Shown: positions 1-5,055 of the stretch, piece after piece
How positions within the stretch are numbered: the stretch's first letter is position 1
How the letters are laid out: each line of letters opens with the position of its first letter
Assembly (NCBI GenBank): GCA_945982465.1
Contig: CAMFSB010000070.1
Span: 1-7,849, forward strand
DNA from: an uncultured Faecalibacterium sp.
GTDB lineage: Bacteria > Bacillota > Clostridia > Oscillospirales > Ruminococcaceae
Direction: 5' to 3'
DNA length: 7,849 bases
Translations under genes and position numbers: made by a program
Notes under the pieces: model-generated
Database searches by the model: none
Told to the model about the DNA's origin: nothing
Seen by the model: only the letters and a program-made list of their open reading frames with translations

Positions 1-157
1 GAAACCATTCCTTTCTGTTCCGTCCTTGCATCCATTTTATGGGACGCGGTTTGTGCTTTACTTGCGGTAGGATCTTTTTTGTTTTATGCTCTTGCAGGGC
101 TTGCGCCGCGGCGCATTCTGTGATAAACTTAGTTTGCTAAGTTTTTTGTGCCCAACA

Positions 158-184
158 GGAGGCCCCGGCCGGGCCGGAGCCTCC
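158..184. repeat. Stable GC-rich stem-loop in the leader of the minus-strand transcript
   Basis: GGAGGC at 158-163 pairs with GCCTCC at 179-184, and CCGG at 165-168 pairs with CCGG at 174-177, giving an 11-position stem with one C/A mismatch and a 5-base loop. It begins only a few bases after the inferred minus-strand start near 188. No T-run follows on either strand, so it does not look like an intrinsic terminator. A role in 5'-end stabilisation or leader structure is possible but unproven. Confidence 0.4.
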
Positions 185-194
185 CTGTGGAAAC

Positions 195-223
195 AGTATA
201 GCTTAGTTTCCTAAATTTGTCAA
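195..223 (-). promoter_or_regulatory. Minus-strand promoter TTGACA-17-TATACT, divergent from the repressor gene
   Basis: Read on the minus strand, a perfect -35 (TTGACA, plus positions 218-223) is followed after 17 bases by TATACT (plus 195-200), five of six to the consensus. This is the best sigma-A promoter match in the left region. Operator site 2 fills the spacer. Transcription would start near 188 and leave the window leftwards. The first gene on that transcript is not inside the window; an AAAGGA on the minus strand (plus 9-14) could be its ribosome site, with the start codon just past the edge. Confidence 0.6.
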
Positions 224-246
224 TCCAATCGGCAAAGTTTTCTAAG
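217..246 (+). promoter_or_regulatory. Probable promoter of the XRE-ImmA pair
   Basis: TTGTCA (217-222) lies 18 bases before TCTAAG (241-246), four of six to TATAAT. It gives a leader of roughly 30 bases before the repressor start. The -35 overlaps that of the minus-strand promoter almost completely, and operator site 3 covers the -10. The match is weaker than the opposing promoter, as expected for a self-limiting repressor gene. Confidence 0.4.
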
Positions 247-284
247 CTACCCTTTGCAGCATACAAGAAAGAGAGTACCGCACT

Positions 285-626
285 ATGGATACCTACGACC
301 GCATCGCAGCCCTGATGGCGCAGCACGGCGAGCGCGCCAGTGATCTTGCCCGGGCCACCGGCATTTCCACCGGACTTTTGTCCCAGTGGAAAGCACGCAT
401 GCAGAACCCCTCGCTGGAAAAGCTGACCCTGGTGGCCGAGCACTACGGCGTTACGGTAGACGCGCTGCAGGGCAACGCGCCGGCCGGGCAGCCGGCCGTC
501 ACATTTGACGACTTCACCTATGCGCTGCACAGCGAAACGCAGGCCCTGACCGACGAAAACAAACAAAAGCTGCTGGAAATGGCCAAGTTTTTCCGGATGC
601 AGCAGGACAAACAAGCTGGCAGATAA
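285..626 (+). CDS. XRE-family helix-turn-helix transcriptional repressor
   Basis: This 113-residue protein has an N-terminal Cro/C1-type helix-turn-helix at about residues 4-62: RASDLARATGIS forms the second helix and turn, and TGLLSQWKAR is the likely recognition helix. A short linker (64-75, rich in Ala, Pro and Gly) leads to a C-terminal helix near 88-110 with Leu/Met/Phe spacing suited to dimerisation. The layout matches small repressors paired with ImmA/IrrE proteases (ImmR, DdrO), where cleavage in the C-terminal half destroys dimerisation. The ribosome site is weak (AAAGAGAG, ending about 9 bases before the ATG). The next gene, 20 bases on, encodes such a protease. Three operator-like repeats lie just upstream, so autorepression and control of a divergent promoter are inferred. 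The natural inducing signal cannot be read from the sequence. Confidence 0.88.
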   Translation: MDTYDRIAALMAQHGERASDLARATGISTGLLSQWKARMQNPSLEKLTLVAEHYGVTVDALQGNAPAGQPAVTFDDFTYALHSETQALTDENKQKLLEMAKFFRMQQDKQAGR

Positions 627-646
627 GCCATACGGAGTAAATGGGA

Positions 647-1087
647 ATGGTAGAGCTTTCCGCGATCTATCAGGACGCGCAGGCGGCAGGGGCGCAGATC
701 TACCCCTATAACATCGGCTTTGCCGACGCCGCCACCATCGAACTGAACGGCCAGTACGGGATCTTTCTGGACTTTGACCGTTTTTCCACCATGAGCGACT
801 TTTTCTGGGCGCTGATCCACGAAGTGAGCCACTGCGCTACCGGCTGCACCCATCGGGTCAGCAGCGAATACGATCTGGTAGCCCGGCACGAATACAAGGC
901 CAACCGCCGCGCCATCGAGACCTACCTGCCGCTGGACGCGCTGCGCGGCGCAATGCGCGCCGGCTATACCGAGCCGTGGCAGCTGGCGGAATACTTCGGC
1001 CTGCCCGAAGCCGCCGTGCGGCTGGCCGTGCAGTATTGGACGGAGTGCCGCGGCGCCGACCTGAACGCCGGCCGTTCCGCCGGGTAA
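647..1087 (+). CDS. ImmA/IrrE-type zinc metallopeptidase (M78), likely anti-repressor
   Basis: The 146-residue protein carries the zinc-protease motif HEVSH (residues 58-62 from this start: His58, Glu59, His62). The segment EYKANRRA near 82-89 sits where this family places its third metal ligand, probably Glu82. Family members cleave or otherwise inactivate a partner XRE repressor after a stress signal (ICEBs1 ImmA/ImmR, Deinococcus IrrE/DdrO). An in-frame ATG at 641 would leave only 3 bases after the GGAG at 634-637; the ATG at 647 leaves 9 bases, so 647 is preferred. The gene lies 20 bases after the repressor and is surely co-transcribed. The C-terminal third (about 100-146) has a helical AEYFGLPEAAVRLAV stretch resembling the family's substrate or sensor region. 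The repressor as target is inference from adjacency. Confidence 0.87.
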   Translation: MVELSAIYQDAQAAGAQIYPYNIGFADAATIELNGQYGIFLDFDRFSTMSDFFWALIHEVSHCATGCTHRVSSEYDLVARHEYKANRRAIETYLPLDALRGAMRAGYTEPWQLAEYFGLPEAAVRLAVQYWTECRGADLNAGRSAG

Positions 1088-1153
1088 AGCCTGCGCAGAT
1101 CTGGGGCATCCGCTTTGTGCGGGCGCCGGGCCGCCGTCCGCGAACCCCCGCCG

Positions 1154-1198
1154 TTCCATCTGGAATGCTGCCGGCCGGCCGCCCCGCAGCCGGCCGGC
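1154..1198. repeat. Inverted repeats in the gap before the HD-domain gene
   Basis: The 164-base gap after the metallopeptidase gene holds TTCCA-TC-TGGAA at 1154-1165 and two identical copies of GCCGGCCGGC at 1170-1179 and 1189-1198, separated by 9 bases. As each copy is self-complementary, the pair is both a direct and an inverted repeat and can form a 10-bp stem. No T-run follows, so an intrinsic terminator is not supported. I see no convincing promoter in this gap. Confidence 0.45.
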
Positions 1199-1251
1199 GC
1201 TAAACCGAACCCCTGCCCCAAACAGCAGAAATACAAGGAGGCAAGCCATCT

Positions 1252-1809
1252 ATGATCCCTACACCGGAACAAGCCTACGCCCTGCTGCAGCAGTACAATC
1301 AGGGCGAATTTCACCTCAAGCACGGCCGCATCGTGGGCGACGTGCTGCGCTGGTACGCCGAAACATTGGGCTACGGCGCCGAAGCCGATTTCTGGCAGGC
1401 CGTCGGCATCCTGCACGATCTGGACTTTGAGCAGTGGCCCGAGCAGCACTGCGTCAAGGAGCAGGAGCTGCTGCGCGCCCACAATGTGGACGAGCGCCTC
1501 ATTCACGCCGTGGCCAGCCACGGCTGGGGCCTGACGGTGGATATTGCGCCCGAGCACGAAATGGAAAAGGTGCTGTACGCGGCCGATGAGCTGACCGGCC
1601 TGATCGGCGCGGTGGCTGTGATGCGGCCCTCCAAAAGCGTGGATGACCTGGAGGTAAAGTCGGTCAAAAAGAAATTCAAGGATAAAAAGTTCGCCGCCGG
1701 CTGCTCCCGTGAGGTGATCCAGCAGGGCGCCGACCTGCTGGGCTGGACGCTGGACGAGCTGATCGAACGCACCATTCTGGCCATGCGCGCCAGCCCTTCG
1801 GTGGACTGA
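1252..1809 (+). CDS. HD-superfamily predicted metal-dependent hydrolase, function unknown
   Basis: The 185-residue protein has the metal-site pattern of HD phosphohydrolases: His24 (LKHGR), His55-Asp56 (GILHDLDFE) and Asp112 (LYAADEL). These proteins typically remove phosphate from nucleotides or other phospho-compounds, but this subgroup (like the predicted HD hydrolases of COG2316) has no settled substrate. A lysine-rich stretch at 137-147 (SVKKKFKDKKF), followed by AAGCSREVI, forms a basic surface that might contact nucleic acid or a phosphorylated ligand; that is inference. AAGGAGG at 1235-1241 is 10 bases before the ATG, so the start is secure. It lies 56 bases before the aldo-keto reductase and may be co-transcribed with it. 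There is no signal peptide or membrane segment, so it is cytoplasmic. Confidence 0.75.
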   Translation: MIPTPEQAYALLQQYNQGEFHLKHGRIVGDVLRWYAETLGYGAEADFWQAVGILHDLDFEQWPEQHCVKEQELLRAHNVDERLIHAVASHGWGLTVDIAPEHEMEKVLYAADELTGLIGAVAVMRPSKSVDDLEVKSVKKKFKDKKFAAGCSREVIQQGADLLGWTLDELIERTILAMRASPSVD

Positions 1810-1865
1810 ACGCCCCAGGATACAAACCGGCGGCCCCGCCGCCCAAAGCAGAAAGGAACGATCTT

Positions 1866-2858
1866 ATGTATCAGGCAAACGAAGCCCGTTACAGCGCCAT
1901 GCCCTACGGCCGCTGCGGCACAAGCGGCCTCAAGCTGCCCACCGTATCGCTGGGATTCTGGCACAATTTTGGCGACACCGGCGTGTACGAGACCATGCGC
2001 CAGCTGTGCTTTACCGCCTTTGACAACGGCATCACCCACTTTGACCTGGCCAACAACTACGGCCCCGCCCCCGGCAGCGCCGAACGGAACCTGGGCCGCA
2101 TCCTGCGCGAGGATCTGCGCGCCTACCGCGACGAGCTGATTATCAGCACCAAGGCGGGCTACACCATGTGGGACGGCCCCTACGGCGACGGCGGCAGCCG
2201 CAAGTACCTGCTGGCCAGCCTGGACCAGAGCCTGCAGCGGCTGGGGCTGGACTATGTGGACATTTTTTACCACCACCGCATGACTCCCGAGACCCCGCTG
2301 GAGGAAACCATGAGCGCGCTGGCCCAGGCCGTGCGCAGCGGCAAGGCGCTGTACGCCGGTCTTTCCAACTACGACGGGCCCACCATGCAGCAGGCCGCCG
2401 CCATTCTGGACGAGCTGCACTGCCCGTTCATCATCAACCAGAACCGCTACAGCATCTTCGACCGCACCATCGAGCGCAATGGGCTGAAGCAGGCGGCGCG
2501 GCAGGCCGGCAAGGGCATCATCGCGTTCAGCCCGCTGGCGCAGGGCCTGCTGACCGACCGGTATCTGCACGGCATCCCCGCCGACAGCCGGGTGATGACC
2601 GACGGGCGGTTTTTGCGCAAAGAGCAACTGACCGACGAAAAGCTGGCTTGCATCGCCGCGCTGAACGAGCTGGCGGCCCGGCGCGGCGAGAGCCTGGCCC
2701 AAATGGCGCTGAAATGGGTGCTGAAGGACGGCGACGTGACCAGCGTGCTGATCGGCGCGTCGCGGCCGCAGCAGATCCTGGAGAACCTGAAGGTGCTGCA
2801 AAGCGCCCCCTTTACGCAGGAAGAGCTGGATGCCATCGACCGCATCTGCGGCGTGTAA
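1866..2858 (+). CDS. gpr: YghZ/Gpr-type NADPH-dependent aldo-keto reductase
   Basis: This 330-residue protein follows the E. coli YghZ (L-glyceraldehyde 3-phosphate reductase, AKR14) sequence closely from end to end, including LGFWHNFG, ITHFDLANNYGP, RDELIISTKAGYTMW and FSPLAQGLLT. The catalytic tetrad is visible as Asp60, Tyr65, Lys96 and His137 (or His136, as the motif reads YHHR). The C-terminal SVLIGASR segment (about 293-300) is the usual NADPH-binding strand and loop. The family reduces small aldehydes such as L-glyceraldehyde 3-phosphate and methylglyoxal, a detoxification role; the exact substrate here is not certain. AAGGA at 1853-1857 supports the ATG at 1866. A short GGCGG/CCGCC stem-loop (1829-1843) lies in the gap before it. 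A strong bidirectional terminator ends the gene 38 bases after the stop. Confidence 0.88.
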   Translation: MYQANEARYSAMPYGRCGTSGLKLPTVSLGFWHNFGDTGVYETMRQLCFTAFDNGITHFDLANNYGPAPGSAERNLGRILREDLRAYRDELIISTKAGYTMWDGPYGDGGSRKYLLASLDQSLQRLGLDYVDIFYHHRMTPETPLEETMSALAQAVRSGKALYAGLSNYDGPTMQQAAAILDELHCPFIINQNRYSIFDRTIERNGLKQAARQAGKGIIAFSPLAQGLLTDRYLHGIPADSRVMTDGRFLRKEQLTDEKLACIAALNELAARRGESLAQMALKWVLKDGDVTSVLIGASRPQQILENLKVLQSAPFTQEELDAIDRICGV

Positions 2859-2896
2859 ACGGCTCCCTGATCCATCCCGTACTGCGGGCCTGTACC

Positions 2897-2942
2897 AAAA
2901 AAGCGTTTCCGCAGGGCATGTGCCCCGCGGGAACGCTTTTTT
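2897..2942. terminator. Bidirectional intrinsic terminator between gpr and dapH
   Basis: AAAAAAGCGTTTCCGC at 2897-2912 pairs with GCGGGAACGCTTTTTT at 2927-2942 with one G/T wobble. The central segment adds a GGGCA/TGCCC stem. The T-run on the right serves gpr and the A-run on the left serves dapH, whose stop codon is 15 bases away on the other strand. Confidence 0.9.
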
Positions 2943-2957
2943 ACAGTTCCAACCGAT

Positions 2958-3656
2958 TTACAGCTCGCGCAAAGCGTCCACCAGGGCGGTTTTGCCCTCG
3001 GTTTTGGCGTCCTTACGCTTGATGACGCGGGCCGGCGTGCCGGCCACCACGGTATTGGGCTCCACGTCGTTCACCACCACGGCGCCGGCGGCCACCACGG
3101 CCCCCTGGCCGATGTGCACGCCCTCGATGACCACCGCGTTGGCGCCGATGAGCACATCGTCCTCCACGATGACCGGTGTGGCGCTGGCAGGTTCGACCAC
3201 GCCGGCCAGCACCGCGCCCGCGCCCACATGGCATCGCTTGCCCACAATGGCCCGGCCGCCCAGCACCGCGCCCATGTCGATCATGGTGCCCTCGCCGATC
3301 ACCGCGCCGATGTTGATCACCGCGCCCATCATGATCACGGCCGCGTCGCCGATCTCCACCTGGTCGCGGATGATCGCGCCCGGCTCAATGCGGGCGTTCA
3401 GGTTCTTTTTGTCCAAAAGCGGAATGGCCGAATTGCGGGCGTCGTTTTCCACCACCAGTGTTTCGATGTCGGCGGCGCGGGCTTCCAGCACGGGGGCAAT
3501 GGCTTTCCAGTCGCCAAACACGATCTTCAGCCCGTTGCCGCCCGTGAACACGGCCGCCCCCGGGAAGTCCACTGGGGCCTTTTCCTGCAAAAATACACGG
3601 ACGGGGGTCTTTTTCTCGGCCGTGCGGATCATTTCGATGATTTGCTGTGCATCCAT
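2958..3656 (-). CDS. dapH: Tetrahydrodipicolinate N-acetyltransferase (DapH)
   Basis: The 232-residue protein matches B. subtilis DapH throughout. The N-terminal domain (about 1-85) includes [19 protein letters not shown] and [16 protein letters not shown] left-handed beta-helix of hexapeptide repeats spans about 90-210, with [22 protein letters not shown] and [15 protein letters not shown]. It transfers acetyl from acetyl-CoA to 2,3,4,5-tetrahydrodipicolinate, opening the acetylase branch to meso-DAP, and acts in the cytoplasm, typically as a trimer. A longer frame reaches 3773, but the ATG at 3656 has AGGAG about 9 bases upstream and begins where the family begins, so it is chosen. It faces away from the deacetylase gene across a 274-base gap carrying both promoters, and converges on gpr at a shared terminator. 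Confidence 0.96.
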   Translation of the reverse strand: MDAQQIIEMIRTAEKKTPVRVFLQEKAPVDFPGAAVFTGGNGLKIVFGDWKAIAPVLEARAADIETLVVENDARNSAIPLLDKKNLNARIEPGAIIRDQVEIGDAAVIMMGAVINIGAVIGEGTMIDMGAVLGGRAIVGKRCHVGAGAVLAGVVEPASATPVIVEDDVLIGANAVVIEGVHIGQGAVVAAGAVVVNDVEPNTVVAGTPARVIKRKDAKTEGKTALVDALREL

Positions 3657-3741
3657 TGCTCGTTGCTCCTTTTGCTTTGTATGGCTTGTTTTCGCGGCGG
3701 GGCGGCGCTGCCCGCGCGGCCGCCGCGGCCCTCTATTCTGA

Positions 3742-3770
3742 CCATGATACCACGCCCGGCGCAGAATTTC
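3742..3770 (-). promoter_or_regulatory. Probable dapH promoter with extended -10
   Basis: On the minus strand TGGAAA (plus 3765-3770, four of six to TTGACA) is 17 bases before TATCAT (plus 3742-3747), which is preceded by TGG, an extended -10. Transcription would start near 3735, giving a leader of about 80 bases. The stretch GTGGTATCATGG closely resembles the one on the opposite strand for the deacetylase gene. Confidence 0.5.
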
Positions 3771-3815
3771 CACGGGGTACAGGGAATTTTTTGCCCCGCG
3801 GCGGCGGCCGGGGGC

Positions 3816-3844
3816 TTGCCCGGCCGGGCGCGGCGTGCTATCAT
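3816..3844 (+). promoter_or_regulatory. Probable dapL-patA promoter with extended -10
   Basis: TTGCCC (3816-3821, four of six) is 17 bases before TATCAT (3839-3844), preceded by TGC, an extended -10. The spacer holds a 12-bp palindrome GCCCGGCCGGGC (3818-3829). The start would lie near 3851, leaving a leader of about 80 bases. No riboswitch-like structure is recognisable in that leader. Confidence 0.5.
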
Positions 3845-3930
3845 GGGGGAAACTTTTGCCGTTTTTGTGTTATTTGCGGGCGGCGGCGCGCGTTCGCCCC
3901 ACCGCTTGCCCGCCGAAAGGAGCCTTACCC

Positions 3931-5022
3931 ATGCCGCTGACCGAGGACCGCCGCGCGCTGCACCGCATCCCGGAATTGGATCGCTGCCTGCCGCAGACCA
4001 TGGCCTACCTGCGCGCCGCCCTGGAGCCGCTGCGCTGCGCGCTCAGCAGCCCCATCGAGAGCAGCCTGTGCGCCTATTTTGATTTTGGCGCACAGACGAC
4101 CATTGCATTCCGCTCTGACGCGGACGCTCTGCCCATTGCAGAGGCCACCGGGGCGGAATTTGCTTCGCAGCACCCCGGCCGCATGCACGCCGGCGGCCAC
4201 GACGGCCACATGGCCATGCGGCTGGAGCTGGCCCGCCGCTTAAACGCCAGGCCTGCGCTGAAAAACACCGTGCTGCTGGTGTTCCAGCCCGCCGAGGAGA
4301 CCACCGGCGGCGCGCGGGACATCTGCCAGAGCGGCGTGCTGCAGGCGCACGGCGTGGAAGCCATTTTCGGCATCCACCTCTGGCCCGACCTGCCCGCCGG
4401 CGTGGTGGCCAGCCGCCGCAGCGAGCTGATGAGCCGTTCGTGCGAGATCACGGTGGACATCACGGGCCGTTCCAGCCACATCGCCAAAGCGGAACAGGGG
4501 GTGGACGCCCTGGCCGCCGGTGTGGAATACTACCGCCGCGCCGCCGCGCTGGAAGCCTCGCTGCCCGCCTCCGTCTACCGGCTGTGCAAGTTCGGCCGCA
4601 TGGAAAGCGGCACCGTGCGCAACGCCGTTAGCGGGCGCACCCATCTGGAGGGCACGCTGCGCGCTTATCAGGACGAGGTTTTTTACGCCCTGCTGGAGGG
4701 GCTGCGCCGCATCGGCCGCGAGGTGGAAGCCGAAACCGGCTGCGCCGTGGCGCTGACCACCAGCGAGGGCTACCCCGCCGTGATCAACCCGCCCGCCCTG
4801 TACGACCATATCAAAAACGACTGCGGCATTGCCTTTGCCCCGCTGGAAAAGCCCGTGATGATCACCGAGGATTTTTCGTGGTACCAGCAGTACCTGCCGG
4901 GCATGTTCTTCTTTTTGGGCACCGGCCCGTCGCCCGCCCTGCACGCCGCCGACTTCAACTTTGACGAGAGCATTTTGCAAAACGGCGCGGCTCTGTTTGA
5001 ACAGATCGCCGAGCGTTACTGA
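3931..5022 (+). CDS. dapL: M20-family amidohydrolase, probable N-acetyl-LL-diaminopimelate deacetylase
   Basis: The 363-residue protein is an M20D-type peptidase/amidohydrolase. Visible landmarks: RSDADALPI (Asp63/Asp65), a metal motif reading HAGGHDGH (86-93), the catalytic Glu pair in FQPAEE (122-123), GIHLWP (His149), the lid-domain GRSSH (179-183), ITEDFSWYQQYLPG (311-324) and LHAADF (His338). In this pathway it releases acetate from N-acetyl-LL-DAP to give LL-DAP. The role is assigned from its position between dapH and patA; general M20D amidohydrolase activity is the alternative. The family motif is HACGHD; here Cys, a metal ligand in related enzymes, is Gly88. The frame opens at 3835, but the ATG at 3931 has AAAGGAG (3916-3922) 8 bases upstream and matches the family start. 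The name follows B. subtilis usage, not the unrelated LL-DAP aminotransferase also called DapL. Confidence 0.85.
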   Translation: MPLTEDRRALHRIPELDRCLPQTMAYLRAALEPLRCALSSPIESSLCAYFDFGAQTTIAFRSDADALPIAEATGAEFASQHPGRMHAGGHDGHMAMRLELARRLNARPALKNTVLLVFQPAEETTGGARDICQSGVLQAHGVEAIFGIHLWPDLPAGVVASRRSELMSRSCEITVDITGRSSHIAKAEQGVDALAAGVEYYRRAAALEASLPASVYRLCKFGRMESGTVRNAVSGRTHLEGTLRAYQDEVFYALLEGLRRIGREVEAETGCAVALTTSEGYPAVINPPALYDHIKNDCGIAFAPLEKPVMITEDFSWYQQYLPGMFFFLGTGPSPALHAADFNFDESILQNGAALFEQIAERY

Positions 5023-5055
5023 GCCGTTATCTCATCCCGAACGGAGGATTCATCC

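Larger units (their letters stand above)
128..246. promoter_or_regulatory. Three-copy operator array upstream of the XRE repressor gene
   Basis: Three similar 14-bp elements in the same orientation are visible. Site 1 at 128-141 is CTTAGTTTGCTAAG, whose arms extend to an 8-bp inverted repeat at 125-144. Site 2 at 202-215 is CTTAGTTTCCTAAA (12/14 identical). Site 3 at 233-246 is CAAAGTTTTCTAAG (11/14). The start-to-start spacings are 74 and 31 bp, close to whole helical turns, so all three would face the same side of the helix. Near-palindromes of this size are typical operators for dimeric XRE repressors, and the next gene encodes one. Autoregulation is therefore inferred, not shown. Confidence 0.6.

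Noticed and set aside
102..115. Perfect 14-bp palindrome TGCGCCGCGGCGCA as a regulator site
   Set aside because: Similar GC palindromes occur elsewhere in the window (3818-3829, 6503-6521). With this base composition it may be background, and it has no second copy near a promoter.
125..148. Stem AAACTTAG/CTAAGTTT followed by a T-run, resembling a plus-strand terminator
   Set aside because: The stem is AT-rich and weak, and the same CTTAGTTTNCTAAG unit recurs twice downstream without T-runs. An operator explains it better, although weak termination of an upstream transcript is not excluded.
518..1249. A 243-codon minus-strand open frame across the XRE and ImmA genes
   Set aside because: It is antisense to two recognisable genes, has low-complexity Arg/Gly/Ala-rich content and lacks a ribosome site. 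It is a by-product of high GC.
1088..1251. Possible frameshifted extension of the metallopeptidase gene through a frame reaching 1203
   Set aside because: The protein is already of family length at its stop codon, and the other frame gives only Arg/Pro/Ala-rich sequence without recognisable motifs.
1503..2801. A 432-codon minus-strand open frame, longer than the gene it opposes
   Set aside because: It runs opposite gpr and the end of the HD gene, which have clear family motifs. Its composition (Gln, Ala, Val, His repeats) is typical of antisense reading of GC-rich coding DNA.
2830..3741. A 303-codon plus-strand frame rich in Thr, Ala, Ser, Pro and Met that looks like a repetitive surface protein
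   Set aside because: The repetition mirrors the hexapeptide repeats of dapH read on the opposite strand. dapH is unmistakable, so this is an artefact.
3657..3930. Search for a second riboswitch or T-box in the dapH-dapL gap
   Set aside because: The gap contains GC-rich inverted repeats and two promoters, but no L-box, T-box or other conserved aptamer segments could be found.
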